A stretch of 64,000 nt of DNA from Notamacropus eugenii (lineage: Eukaryota > Chordata > Mammalia > Diprotodontia > Macropodidae), in the NCBI RefSeq assembly GCF_028372415.1, contig NC_092875.1, positions 433,931,877 through 433,995,876 on the forward strand, given 5' to 3'. How positions within the stretch are numbered: position 1 is the first letter of the stretch; every line of letters begins with the position of its first letter. Below, piece by piece: positions 36,180-47,739 of the stretch. A program made the translations under genes and the position numbers. The notes under the pieces are model-generated. The model had not been told where the DNA came from. It did no database searches and saw nothing but the letters and a program-made list of their open reading frames with translations.

Positions 36180-38954
36180 GTGGGGAGGAGCCAAGATGGT
36201 AGAGTAGAAAGACACACATATGCTAGCTCTGAACCCACAGCCCATAAAATATCTGTAAAGAAGAACTCCCAACAAATTCTGGAGCAGCAAAAGCCACAGA
36301 ACAATGGAGCAGACAAGATTTCTGTTCCAGAGAGCCCTGAAAAACCAATTCGAAAAGTCCGCCTCGCCCCACACCCAGAGCAGAGCCCAGCCCTGCCTTG
36401 GCCACGCGGCACTGAGAGGAGCAGATCCCAGCAGGCTTCAGGGACAGAATCTCCAGCAGCCACGCAGGTGCTTCCACCCACAGGTGACAAAGGTCAGTGA
36501 GAGGGTCTCTTTGGCTGGTTGAGAGGGGAGTGGGGTGTCCCTATAACTCAGGCCCCCTCGGGAGGCAGCAGTGGGGCAGCAACGAACAGGGGCTCCCCAA
36601 GCAGGCAGGAGCCCAGATTCATTGTTGAAGGTCTCCACATAAACCCCCTGAGGGAACTGAGCCCTGAGTGGCAGCCCTACCCCCACTTGAGCACCTGAAC
36701 TTAATCTCACACTGAATAGCAGCCCCACCCCCACCCAAAGCCCTGAGGCTGGGAAGCAGCATTTGAATCTCAGACCCTAAGCACTGGCTGGGTGGATCTG
36801 GAGGCGAGGTGGGGGTGGAAAGAAAACTCAGAAGTCAAGTCACTGGCTGGGAAAATGCCCAGAAAAGGGAAAAAAAATAAGACTATAGAAGGTTACTTTC
36901 TTGGTGAACAGATAATTCCTCCCTTCCTTTCAGATGAGGAAGAACAATGCTTACCATCAGGGAAAGACACAGAAGTCAAGGCTTCTGTATCCCACACATC
37001 CAAAATAAATATACTATGGGCTCAGGCCATGGAAGAGCTCAAAAAGGATTTTGAAAATCAAGTAAGAGAGGTGGAGGAAAAACTGGGAAGAGAAATGAGA
37101 GAGATGAAAGAAAAGCATGAAAAGCAGGTCAACACCTTGCTAAAGGAGACCCAAAAAAATGCTGAAGAAAATAACACCTTGAAAAATAAGCTAACTCAAT
37201 TGGCAAAAGAGGTTCAAAAAGCCAATGAGGAGAAGAATGCTTTCAAAAGCAGAATGAACCAAACGGAAAAGGAGGTTCAAAAGCTCACTGAAGAAAATAG
37301 TTCTTTCAAAATTAGAATGGAACAGATGGAGGCTAATGACTTTGTGAGAAACCAAGAAATCATAAAACAAAACCAAAAGAGTGAAAAAATGGAAGATAAT
37401 GTGAAATATCTCATTGGAAAAACAACTGACCTGGAAAATAGATCCAGGAGAGACAATTTAAAAATTATGGGACTATCTGAAAGCCATGATCAAAAAAAGA
37501 GCCTAGACATCATCTTTCAAGAAATTATCAAGGAAAACTGCCCTCAGATTCTAGAACCAGAGGGCAAAATAAGTATTCAAGGAATCCACTGATCACCACC
37601 TGAAAGAGATCCAAAAAGAGAAACTCCTAGGAACATTGTGGCCAAATTCCAGAGTTCCCAGGTCAAGGAGAAAATATTGCAAGCAGCTAGAAAGAAACAA
37701 TTCAAGTACTGTGGAAATACAACCAGGATAACACAAGATCTAGCAGCTTCTACGTTAAGGGATCGTAGGGCATGGAATAGGATATTCCAGAAGTCAAAGG
37801 AACTAGGACTAAAACCAAGAATCACCTACTCAGCAAAACTGAGTATAATACTTCAGGGGAAAAAATGGTCTTTCAATGAAATTGGGGACTTTCAAGCATT
37901 CTTGATGAAAAGACCAGAGCTGAAAAGAAAATTTGACTTTCAAACACAAGAATGAAGAGAAACATGAAAAGGTAAACAGCAAAGAGAAATCATAAGGGAC
38001 TTAATAAAGTTGAACTGTTTACATTCCTACATGGAAAGAAAATATTTGTAACTCTTGAAACTTTTCAGTATCTGGGTAGTGGGTGGGATTACATACACAC
38101 ACACACAGACACACACACACACACATACAGAGCACAGAGTGAATTGAATAGGATGGGATCATATCTTAAAAAATGAAATTAAGCAGTGAGAGAGAAATAT
38201 ATTGGGAGGAGAAAGGGAGAAATGGAATGGGGCAAATTATCTCTCATAAAAGAGGCAAGCAAAAGACTTTTTAGTGGAGGGAAAAAGAAGGGAGGTGAGA
38301 GAAAAACATGAAGTTTACTCTCATCACATTCTACTAAAGGAAGGAATAAAATGCACACTCATTTTGGTATGAAAACCTATCTTACAATATAGGAAAGTGG
38401 GGGAGAAGGGGATAAGCAGGGTGGGGGGGCATGATGGAAGAGAGGGCAATGGGAGGAAGGAGCAATTTGAAGTCAACACTCTTGGGGAGGGACAGGATCA
38501 AAAGAGAGAATAGAAGCAATGGGGGCAGGATAGGATGGAGGGAAATATAGTTAGTCTTATACAACATGACTATTATGGAAGTCATTTGCAAAACTACACA
38601 GATATGGCCTATATTGAATAGCTTGCCTTCCAAAGGAAATGGGTGGGGAGGGAGGGATGAAGAGAAGTTGGAACTCAAAGTTTTAGGAACAACTGTTGAG
38701 TACTGTTCTTGCTACTAGGAAATAAGAAATACAGGTAAAGTGGTATAGAAAGTTATCTGGCCCTACAGGACAAAAGAGAAGATGGGGAAAAGGGAAGGGA
38801 GGGATGATAGAAGAGAGGACAGATTGGTGATAGGGGCAATTAGAATGCTCAGTGTTTTGGGGTGGGGGGAGGGGACAAATGGGGAGAAAATTTGGAACCC
38901 AAAATTTTGTGAAAATGAATGTTAAAAGTTAAATAAATTAATTAAAAAAAGAAA
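36180..38954 (+). mobile_element. Full-length half-L1 (HAL1-type LINE), ORF1 only
   Basis: The element starts with GGGGAGGAGCCAAGATGG, the classic L1 5' end with its YY1 site, and ends in an A-rich tail after TTAAATAAATTAATTAAAA. It is bounded by a 16-bp target-site duplication, GAAAATCGTTGCTAGA (36164-36179) and GAAAATCCTTGCTAGA (38955-38970), with one mismatch. It carries a roughly 675-bp 5' UTR, one ORF1 and about 1 kb of purine-rich 3' UTR with a CA repeat at 38091-38127. There is no trace of an ORF2 with endonuclease or reverse transcriptase. This matches the HAL1 class, which must borrow ORF2 protein from full L1s. The one-base difference in the duplication suggests a moderately young insertion. 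Confidence 0.88.
36855..37955 (+). CDS. HAL1/L1 ORF1p RNA-binding chaperone, one in-frame stop
   Basis: The family start is MPRKGKKNKTIEGYF at 36855; an upstream in-frame ATG at 36792 is unlikely to be used. Order: basic N terminus, then a long heptad coiled coil from about residue 60 to 190 (repeats of KEVQK and EENxxFK), then the RRM start with DLENRSRRDNLKIMG, then the C-terminal domain with FQSSQVKEKILQAARKK, RDRRAW and YSAKLSI. The frame is interrupted by a single TGA at 37590-37592 and continues in the same frame to 37955. In relatives this position is usually Arg, so a CGA-to-TGA CpG transition is likely. L1 ORF1p forms trimers that coat its own RNA. As it stands the locus is not coding for a full product. 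Confidence 0.85.
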
Positions 38955-38970
38955 GAAAATCCTTGCTAGA

Positions 38971-39560
38971 CATGATTTGACTTCTTCTCTCAACCAAATT
39001 CCTAGAGAAAAAAGCCATCTGTATTCATTGTCTCACACTCATTTCTTAGTCCTTCATTTCTGACTTCATCACTCAGTAGAACCTACTCTCTCCAAAGTTA
39101 TCACCAATTTCATAATGGCTAAATATGATGGCCTTTTCTCAGTCCTCATCTTTCATAACCCTCTGTAGCATTTAACATTGTTGACCACATTCTGCTCTTG
39201 CATATGTTCATTTTCTTGGTTTTCATGCCACAGTTCTCTTTTGGTTTTCCTCTGACCTTCCTCTGACCCTGGAATTTCCCTTAGCTCCTGAGGTCTCCTC
39301 ATTCTGCAACATTCTTCTCGCATGTCAGCCCTGTTGTCCCATTGGTGAGTTCTTTCCAGAGTCTCCATTTTGGGGACAAGCCCAGGTCAACCATGCTTTT
39401 TTCTATTCTGGTGTGGGCTTCTGACTCTCTGGCCTTCACTGCCATGATCCCTTATGGATACCTTCTCCTCCCCCCGCATCTTTCAGATTTCTTTCATATA
39501 TTGTCTTCCTCTTTTAGAAAGCTGACTCTGATTACTACTTCCTTTTTCTAATGTTTATTA
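38971..39560 (+). repeat. L2 LINE fragment, right part
   Basis: It resumes after the half-L1 with CAAATTCCTAGAGAAAAAAG and then the L2 reverse-transcriptase text: CTCTCCAAAGTTATCACC, GATGGCCTTTTCTCAGTCC and ACATTGTTGACCACATTC (compare family SDGLFSIL...FDTVDH). It is full of stops and clearly old. Confidence 0.7.
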
Positions 39561-39689
39561 GCCATCTCTAATATATAGCCCACCTTTTAGATTCCATTCA
39601 AAGGGGCTTGTGCATGGAGCAAGGGACATAGGAGCAGGGTTGCCTATGTGGGCAGCCCCTTTCCCGTGCTTTTAGCTCTGAGTAGTTAT

Positions 39690-40165
39690 AGAGTTTTAAA
39701 CTGTCCAGAGTGCTTTAGAAACACAATTTGGGCATTGATGGGGTGTGTAGGGTAAGAGTGTGGAGTTGAGGATGACACTGAGGTTGTAAAGCTGAATGAT
39801 TAGGAGGATGTTGGCGGCCCAGTAATAAGGAAGTTGGAAGAGGAGTGAGTTTGGTAAGAAATATTGTTTTGAACATTTTGATTTTGAAATACCTTCTGCA
39901 CATCCATTTTGAAAGGTCCAATGGGTACCTGATGATGTAGGACTGGCACTCAGGAGAGAGACAAGATGATAACTGAACCTCTGAAAGCTGTGAAGGTGAC
40001 TGCGTGAGAGTATAGAAAGAAAAGCTAAATCCCAGGACAGAATATTGGTATATTTCCATAGTTAGTGGGTATGGCATAGAAGATGAGTCAGCAAAAGGAC
40101 AATGAAAAGGAGCGGACAATACCACTAGGAAGCATATAAGCTGAAGCAAAGATGGAGGAAAGGAT
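39690..40165 (-). repeat. L2 LINE fragment, antisense
   Basis: GAGTTGAGGATGACACTGAG, TAATAAGGAAGTTGGAAGAG and GGACTGGCACTCAGGAGAGA are antisense L2 in order. Confidence 0.75.
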
Positions 40166-40166
40166 A

Positions 40167-40263
40167 TATGTATGTATGTATATATATATATGTGTGTATA
40201 TATATATATGTATATATATATATACATATACACATATATGTATATATACATATATGTATATAT
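40167..40263. repeat. TA/TG-rich microsatellite
   Basis: Imperfect TATATG/TACATA units, self-complementary in places. It produces Tyr/Ile-rich frames on both strands that are not genes. Confidence 0.9.
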
Positions 40264-40319
40264 GGCTAGCAATTATGTCCATAAATGTATGTGTATATAT
40301 ACACATACACACACACATA

Positions 40320-40510
40320 AGATCATAGCTTTAGAGTTAAAAGGGACCTCAGAAATCATCCAGTACTATTCCCACACTTTACAGTTGAGGAAATTAAGAC
40401 CCAAAGAGGTTAAATAACTTACCCAAGGTAACATAGGCAATAAGAATCAGAAGTAGGCGATGAATCTATGTTTTCTGATATCAAAGCTAGTTTTTTTCAG
40501 CTGTGCAAGA
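40320..40510 (-). repeat. MIR-type SINE, antisense
   Basis: GATCATAGCTTTAGAGTTAA, AGGGACCTCAGAAATCATCC, TTACAGTTGAGGAAATTAAG and TTACCCAAGGTAACATAGGC in family order. Confidence 0.75.
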
Positions 40511-40529
40511 CTACCTCCCTTATTTACAT

Positions 40530-40700
40530 AGTAACACTTTTTGTTGTAGCAAAGAGCTGGAAATGGTAGGGTATCTATCAATTAAGGAAAAGCTAGAGAA
40601 ATTGTAGTATAGAAACATAATGGAATATTAAAGTGCTTTGTATGTTAGAATGTTCATATTTGTTGATGTTTGTTAAGTTCATAATAAATCGGAAAATGGA
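40530..40700 (+). repeat. L1 3' fragment, diverged
   Basis: TTGTTGTAGCAAAGAGCTGG, GGTATCTATCAATTAAGG and ACATAATGGAATATTAAAG resemble the L1 ORF2 end seen at 10820-10930. Confidence 0.5.
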
Positions 40701-41663
40701 GAAAAGAACAGGTGACCCAGGAGATACTTAATATCAGGTAAGGCTGAAAAAGGCTGCCTCCTTCCTGGGATTTGTTTCCTCACGATTGATTACCAAAGTA
40801 ACTCTTTCTAAATGTCACTGTTGCTAATGGCAGGTAACACATATGGGAACAGTAGAGGAGTAGCCAGAGGAAGAAACAGCATCTCTGAACCACATTTGTT
40901 ACTATCTTCGACTGGCAGAACTAAAAAATACATCGAAAGCTCATGGGCTCTCCATAGCACCACAGCTGTTCTCTCTTCTAACTGTCAGCAAGGGTACAAA
41001 GGTCAGCTGGAAGAACTACTGTTTTTTTGGCAACCATGACCTTCTGTCATCAGTTACTTTGCTCTCCCTGGCATGTCAAGATTTGCAGAGTGCTTTATGT
41101 ATGTTATCTCGTTTGGTCCTCATAGCAACTCTGTGATTATTTGAATTTTGATTGCTGTGTGTTTTGGCAGGCATGTTTGGGAGCTGTGGCCCTAAAAAAT
41201 ACTTAATAATAATAGATGACATTTATAAAGTACTTTAAAATTTATAAAAGGGCTTTACATATCTGATCTCTCACCCCAGTTAGAAAAGATGCTATACAGA
41301 TATTGTCAGACAAGGAGAAAGATGTAGACCAGTAAACAATATTCCAACAAAACACTAAGCAGAGTCAGGGCCCACTGTGGGTTCTTTCACTTAGCTCTAT
41401 AGGCAGCAAAAATGTGGATCCTGGAAGAAAAAAAATAGAAAATACTCTCTGCTTCATCCCTCCTAAACTTTCTTCTTACTCCAAACTTCTCACTCTAGTG
41501 CTCCCTGTGTTTAGAGGTTACCTAGTCCAACTGTCTTATTTTACAGGTGAGCAAATGGAGGGTAAAGAGAGATTCAGTAACTTACCTATCATCATCGCTG
41601 CCTTCACTTTCTTCCCAGATTTGACACTATATTTAATTTTCATCTTTCTACTGGCTTTCTACT

Positions 41664-41665
<2 letters not shown>
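40701..41665. other. Intergenic with MIR pieces
   Basis: MIR/L2-derived pieces at about 41075-41150 (AGAGTGCTTTATGTATGTTA), 41205-41290 and 41505-41590 (TTTTACAGGTGAGCAAATGG). The frame at 40812-41039 has no family signature. Confidence 0.5.
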
Positions 41666-41749
<84 letters not shown>

Positions 41750-41820
41750 CCCACACACACACATATACATACACACATATATATACATACACACACATAT
41801 ATATGTATATACATATATAT
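41666..41820. repeat. Compound microsatellite (CT)n(AT)n(CA)n
   Basis: A pure CT run at 41666-41726, AT at 41727-41749, then CA/TA mixture to about 41820. Confidence 0.95.
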
Positions 41821-41869
41821 TTCTTCTGGCTTTAAATCCTTTGACTGCTTGCCCTGTCCCAACTCATGA

Positions 41870-42480
41870 AATGACAGGTCACAATCTTCCAGTCATCATC
41901 TGAAACCTCAGAGGACTCTTCATCCTCTTCCATCATCACCTATTTATCAATCAGATGCCAAGTCCCATCTGTCAGGTGGTTTCACATCACTTACATTTCT
42001 CCCTTTCTTTGCATTCCCATAGCTGGTATTCCTGTTCAGACCTTTATTATTTCTTACCAAGAATATTTTAATAACCTTCTTATTGCTCTTCCTGCTTCCT
42101 GTGTTTTCCCCTCCAATTCAACCTCTCTACACAATTGCCCAAAGCATCTTCCAACAGCACAGGTTCAACCATGCTCTAGAAGTATTAGTGTCTCCCTGCA
42201 GTCATTACAATAAAACATAAAGTCCTTGGCGTGGAATTTAAAGTTTTTTGCTACTTGGTTCCAGATTATCTTTCAGATTTATCTTACATTACTCCCCTTC
42301 CCACACTCTATATTCCAGCACCACTGGCCTATTTTCTGCTCTTTAAACTCAACATTTCTTCTCCCATTGTGTGCTTCTGTGCCTTTTGGAAATCTGTCTC
42401 CTGTGCCTAGAATGGATTCCCTCTTTCCCTCTGCCTCTTAGCATTATTAACCTCCTTCAAGGATCATCTAAAGTTCTGAA
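41870..42480 (+). repeat. L2 LINE 3' ORF fragment
   Basis: Sense L2: GTCATTACAATAAAACATAA, TGGTTCCAGATTATCTTTCA, GCCTAGAATGGATTCCCTC and AACCTCCTTCAAGGATCATC. The frames at 42226-42592 are its relics. Confidence 0.75.
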
Positions 42481-42834
42481 AGAGACAGACAGACAGGAGG
42501 ATAGAAAGACAGACAGAAACAGAAAGAGAAAAACTGAGACAGAGAAAAACAACACTGCAAAAAGCAATAAGCAGAGTCAACCTTATGTTTAGGGATCTTT
42601 GCTACTCTAGATCTATCACCTCAGATCTCTGAAAGCATAATTCCTCTCGGTGACACAGTACATAACTTTTTTTTTCTTTTTGATCCACACCTGTGACTTC
42701 ATTTTCTAATGTGAAAACTCCCTCTACTGGTTCAGATTAACAGCTCATTTGTAACAGAGTTTTAGAATGTTGCTTGGGGACACTAGCAGGCTGACTAGCC
42801 AATGAACATATAGCCAAGTGTCAGAAGCAGGACT
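42481..42834. other. Intergenic, GACA-rich start
   Basis: A short imperfect (GACA)n-like stretch at 42483-42560, then AT-rich sequence without signal. Confidence 0.45.
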
Positions 42835-43025
42835 TAGAATCATAGGATCATAGATTTTGAATTGAAAAAGACTTTAGAAATCATATTGTCAAGCCCTCTC
42901 ATTTTTATAGATGAAGATGCTGAAGCTAGAAGGTGAAATGATTTGCCAGAAGCCATACAGCCAGCAAGCCAAAGCCTGAATGCAAACACTGACTCTAAAA
43001 CCAAGTCTCTCTATTTGACCATGCT
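42835..43025 (-). repeat. MIR-type SINE, antisense
   Basis: AATCATAGGATCATAGATTT, GATGAAGATGCTGAAGCTAG and GATTTGCCAGAAGCCATACA in antisense order. Confidence 0.7.
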
Positions 43026-43384
43026 TCTTTCTACCCCAAGGCCAGCCTTCTGTCTACTGTGCCATAATATCCCTCAGCATTTCATTATAAATTCCAGTAA
43101 CACCTTGAGACCTTCTCACCCATATGCTTCACCTCTGACCTACTTCCCCAAAGTTATCCCAGCTTATCCATTTAAAACCACAGCCTATGAGCTTTTATTC
43201 ATGTGTTCACTTTTACTAGTTCAACTAGAGGGCACATTAGTTAAGAGCAACAAACATTTAATCAGCAGTGCAAAATAAGTAATATGAAAGTTCTAAACAT
43301 TCATCCATGCACCCCAGAGGAGAAAAGGTCACTTTTGAGGGGATATAAGTGACCAGTAAATAAATGTGATTGTGGCTTATTATT

Positions 43385-44610
43385 TATTAAGTGCTTACTA
43401 TGTGCCAGGAATTGTGTTAAGGGCTGAGGATACAAAGAAAGGCAAAAAAAATAGTCCTTGTTCCCAAGGAATTCACAGTCTGATGGAGACAACAACATGC
43501 AAACAACTATGAAAAGCAGGATCCCCACAGGACAAATTGATATTCAACAGAGAAAATAAATTTATATTCAACAAAGAAACTTACATTAAGGGGAACTGGG
43601 AAAGACTTCTTGTAGAAGGTAGGATTTGAGCTGGGACTTGAAGGAAGCCAGAGAAGCCAGGAAGAAAAGAAAGGAAAGGCAAGAATTCCAGGAATGGGGA
43701 ACAGCTAGTGAAAATGTACAGATGAAATGTCTTATGGGAAGACCAGCAAGGAGGCCAGTGTCACTGGAGTGTGTGGAAAGGAGTAAGTGTAAGAAGACCA
43801 GGTTATGAAGGGTTTTAAAATCCAAACATTTGATCATAGAGGTAATGCAGAATCTTTGGAGTTTATTGGGTCAGATGGCACAGTCAAGACCACCTAGAAG
43901 ATCTATGGCAATAGTCCAGGAATGAGGTGATGAGGACCTGTACCAAGGTGGTGGCAGTGTCAGAGGAAAGAAGAGGTATATAAAACACGAAAATTGACAT
44001 GACTGATTGTATAGGGGGTGTGAACATGAGATGTTGAGCATAACACCTAGGTTGTAAGCCTGGGTGATTGGGAGGAAAGTGGTACACTTGAAAGTCACTG
44101 GAAAGTTAGGAAGAAGAGAGGGTTTTAGGGGGAAAGATAATTCAGTTTTGAATATGCTGAGTTTGAGTTGTCTAGAAGCCATCTAGTTTGAGATGTTCAA
44201 TAAGTAGTTGGAGATGCAAGACTGGAGGTCAATAAGTCTGACTGGAGGTCAGAAGATAGTTTATTTGTGTGGGAATAATAATTGGACCTATAGGAGATGC
44301 TGAGATCACCAAGTGAAATAGTATAGGGATAAGAAATAAGAGGGGCGAGGACAGAGCCTTGGGCAGACAGCCAAACTACATGAAGGAAGACCCAACAAAA
44401 GAGACTGAGAAAGACTGATCAAACAATAGGAAAAACAGGAAAGAGCAATATGATGAAAACCTAGGGGGAGAGAATATCAAAAAGAGGATGGCTGACAGTG
44501 TCAAAGACTGCAGAGACATCAAGAAAGATGAAGATTCAGCAAAGGCCATTAGATTCTGCAGTAAAGAGATAATTTCTAATGATGTCATCACACTGTCCCA
44601 TGATTGGATG
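43385..44610 (-). repeat. Long L2 LINE copy, antisense (RT to 3' end)
   Basis: The longest L2 in the window. From its 3' end: GTGCTTACTATGTGCCAGGA, GATACAAAGAAAGGC, GGCCAGTGTCACTGGAGTGT, CAATAGTCCAGGAATGAGGT, GTGGCAGTGTCAGAGGAAAG, ACAGAGCCTTGGGCAGACAG, GACAGTGTCAAAGACTGCAG. The minus frame 44699-44376 retains FDQSFSVSFVGSS of the L2 RT. Many stops. Confidence 0.9.
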
Positions 44611-44904
44611 TGCTTAGTTTCTCTTGCTTTTAAAAATTGTTTTCTATCAGGAATCCCTACAGCCTCACCTGCTCTCTGCTGCCACCTTCTGGTCTTCATT
44701 TGAAATGGGGCAACTTCTAGGGTCTGAAAAGCTCAGGATATGAGATGTTTTGAGATGAAGACCCCACTAAGCCTCTTCTAGGCAGCTAGCTAGGGGAGCC
44801 CTGAGGTGCTTAAGACAATCTTTTGAATTCATTTTTTCTTGATGTTGCTCCAACTTTTTTGGACTAAATTCTTATTTGACTTAGAATGAGATTACTTTCC
44901 ATGG

Positions 44905-45545
44905 TTTTTTTTTTTTCAATTCTCATCTTTTTTGATCCCTCTGGAACAGTTGACACTATTGGACGCCTCTCCTTCTAGATACTCTCTTCATTCTCCTGCT
45001 ACCTACCTGGCTACTCCTCAAGCTCCTTTCTTGGATCATTATCCGTGTCCCTCCCTCTAACAATGGTTATACTCCCAAGGCTCAGTCCTGTGCTTTTTTC
45101 TCTTTACAAGCTCTTTCTGTGACCTCATCAACTCCCATGAGGTCAGTTATCATCTCTGTGCAGAGAGGTCCTTATATCTAGTCCTAGTTTCTCTCTTGCG
45201 TTCCCAGTTTTGTATCACCAGTTGCCTATTGGACATTTCCAACTGTGTTTACCATAGGTGTTACCATAAGCATCTCAAACTCAAAATATCCAAAGCAGAA
45301 CTCATTACCCTTTCTCCCACAAATCCAGGTCCCCTTTCCCAAGGTTACTGCCAATCTCCAATCACAAAAGTTCATAACCTCAGAGTCATCCTTGACCCTC
45401 ACTCTAGCTTTGTCCTCCTTATCTTCATATAGATGAATCAGCTGTGAAGTTTTATCACTTCAACCTCCATAATGTCTCTCTCATCTGGCCCTCTCTTTCC
45501 AATCATATATGTAGCCTTTACCTTATTTCAGACTCTCATCTAGTC
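44905..45545 (+). repeat. L2 LINE copy, sense (RT part)
   Basis: TTTGATCCCTCTGGAACAGT, TACTCCCAAGGCTCAGTCCT, CAACTCCCATGAGGTCAGTT, AAAGCAGAACTCATTACCCT and TTCATAACCTCAGAGTCATC follow the L2 RT order. It lies head to head with the antisense L2 ending at 44610. Confidence 0.85.
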
Positions 45546-45569
45546 TATTGCAACAGCAAGCAGAAACAA

Positions 45570-45810
45570 ACAGCTAGCTATGTGGTACAGTGGATAGACC
45601 CTGGCCCCAGTTTCAGGAAGACCTCAAATTCAATCCAGCCTTAGACTAGCTGTGTGACAAGTCACTTAACCTCAGCTTCCTCAGTTATAAAGCGGAGATA
45701 ATAACAGCTTTGTTGTGAAGATCAAATGAGATGATATTTATAAAGGGCTTAGCCTAGTGCCTGGCATGAAGTAGGTCCTTTATAAATATTTATTCCCTTT
45801 CATTTCTCAA
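45570..45810 (+). repeat. tRNA-headed / MIR-like SINE
   Basis: CAGCTAGCTATGTGGTACAG, CAGTTTCAGGAAGACC, TAGCTGTGTGACAAGTCACT and GATAATAACAGC, then an L2-like tail CTAGTGCCTGGCATGAAGTA. It interrupts the flanking L2 sequence. Confidence 0.8.
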
Positions 45811-45819
45811 GAAGGCAAG

Positions 45820-46210
45820 TTTGTCTGGATCACAGAGTGTAGGAAGGGGTGTGATGTATGATAAATCTGGAAAGGTAGGTTGGGGCCCCATTGTGAGGAA
45901 CTTTAAATGATAGAGGAGTTTATTTATGTTTGACCCTATAGACAATAAATAGGGAGCCACCAAAGTAATGAGTAGAAGAACGATGTGGATTGGAGAGGTG
46001 AAAGACTTGAAGCAGAGTAACCAACTAGGAATCTATTTGAATTATCCAGATGAGTTTATTGAGTGTGTATGGAGGAGGGGTGACATGGTTAGACTCACAC
46101 TTAAGGAAAGTCATATTGGCACTGTGTGGAGGATAGTTTGGATAAGAGAAAGGCTTGAGGTAGGGAGACCAAATAGGAGATTAATTACAACTGAATGGGT
46201 GAGGTGATGC
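45820..46210 (-). repeat. L2 LINE fragment, antisense
   Basis: TGGATCACAGAGTGTAGGAA, GAGGGGTGACATGGTTAGAC and GGCTTGAGGTAGGGAGACCA are antisense L2. The 79-codon plus frame over it is spurious. Confidence 0.75.
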
Positions 46211-46221
46211 TAAGGTGGTCG

Positions 46222-46325
46222 CTAGTAATGTGTTCATCCTTCATTGTTGAAGAAGACTATGCCATCAGAGAAATAATGACATGACTTGCACTTGACTTTG
46301 TTTTGAGTGAGGCAGGGCTAGGGTA
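46222..46325 (-). repeat. SINE sharing the RTE-like LINE tail
   Basis: TTGTTGAAGAAGACTATGCC, then ATGACATGACTTGCACTTGA and GAGTGAGGCAGGGCTAGG, is the same family as the SINE part of the inverted-repeat arms (8048-8160). Confidence 0.65.
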
Positions 46326-46334
46326 GTAGCTATG

Positions 46335-46620
46335 TGTGAAATGAATGAAGCATTTATTAAGTACTTACTATTGTGCAAAGTCCTAGGGATACAAATAGAA
46401 AAGTATAACAGTCCATGCTTTCAAGAAGTTTGCTCTACCCTAGCTTGTGTGAAGCTAGGGTAGAAGCTGTGAGAGTACAGAGAAGGGGAGAGATTCGAGA
46501 GATGGTGTAGAAGGAGAAGGAAGACAGGGCTGCTGGTTGCATAGGTGAAGACTGAGCATGAGGAGCTGAGGATGATGCTAAAGTTTCATACGTGGAGGGA
46601 TGCTGATGTCCTCAGAAACA
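46335..46620 (-). repeat. L2 LINE 3' end, antisense
   Basis: GCATTTATTAAGTACTTACT is the reversed L2 terminus. Further antisense L2 text follows (GAGCATGAGGAGCTGAGGATGATG region at 46554-46577). Confidence 0.6.
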
Positions 46621-46639
46621 GGTATGTTTAAATCATCCA

Positions 46640-47110
46640 GTGTGACTCACTCTGTTCCCTCAAAACAAAGGTCTGGGGTGGAGCTCTCCCTCCCAGGCCA
46701 CTGTTCCAGATCCCAGGGCCAGCTGAGGAGCAGGTGCAAAACAAGGAGATGTTATCCTGTCTGGACTGGTTAACAGTCCCAGATACGATGCTTGGCATAG
46801 AAGAGAGAGAGTTTGGAAGTTTGCATATTGTTTGGAGAGGGAGAGATGAGGAGGAACTGGATGATAATAAGCTACAGACAGTTCTTGCTTTCCATAATTT
46901 CAAATCCCTGATGGGCAGACCCTGATCCAGACGGGGCTCTGGCTCCAACTCCTGGCAGGGGCAGAACTTTGCTGCCCTGTGCCAGGGGTCCTTTGCTCCA
47001 GGCACTGAAGTGGCTCAGACTTAGGGGATGGCAGAAAGCCTAGGCACTGAAGCTGCTCTGGCTGTGGGGCACAAGACCACAAAGAGCCCCTTGAGGGGAG
47101 GGTGAGTTCT
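46640..47110. other. GC-richer segment without recognised repeat
   Basis: Higher GC than its surroundings, with paired GGCACTGAAG repeats at 46999 and 47042. Minus frames cover it but have no family signature or clear splice sites. It could be an old LTR, a regulatory segment or unique DNA. Confidence 0.35.
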
Positions 47111-47735
47111 GTGGAAAGGTCCCTTTACAATAAGAGGGAAGCTCCCCTTTTTTCCCTTTGCAATATACCTTTCCATCATTTACACATTGTCAACCCTTCA
47201 TCCTGATCCTGGGTTATTCCTGTCATCTACCTTCTCTGCTCTTACCCTTACCCTGGGACAATTAACCCACTCAGTTTTGGGACTGAGTTTGAAACTGTTG
47301 TCCTAAGCCCCAGACAAATCATGTTTCCCATTCCATACAGCTGTACACCTTGGCCATTTTGCCATCTGTCCTGACACTGACCTACTTCTCTCTACCTGTA
47401 ACTGTATTCTCCAGACTATACTTCTAGAATGTCTTAGGGGAGCTAATTTAATCAGTTTTGAAACTCCCACCATAGGGCTAAGTGAGTACTAACTCTACTG
47501 GTGGGTACCAACTTGACTATCCATTTTATTTACCTGGCCCCAAGCCAGACCATGTTTCACATCCCATCCACCTGCAACATTTCAACATTTGGCTTGTAGA
47601 CTCACTGCCCCACCTCCAATCAGCTAAGATTTCACTTTGGCTGCAAGTCAAATAGAAAGGTCCCATGGTCCTTAAAGTGTAGCAACAAAGCAGATAGTAA
47701 TACTTCATTAATGACAGGAGATGTTGTAGAGAGAG
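47111..47735. other. Intergenic, no gene seen
   Basis: Pyrimidine-rich on the plus strand with no named repeat. Confidence 0.35.
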
Positions 47736-47739
47736 AAAC

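Noticed and set aside
36162-36500. 112-codon plus frame and overlapping minus frames in the half-L1 5' region
   Set aside because: They lie in the element's GC-rich 5' UTR; the real ORF1 starts at 36855.
39715-40318. 185-codon minus frame and Tyr/Ile-rich frames
   Set aside because: Antisense L2 joined to a TA microsatellite; the reading continues by chance.
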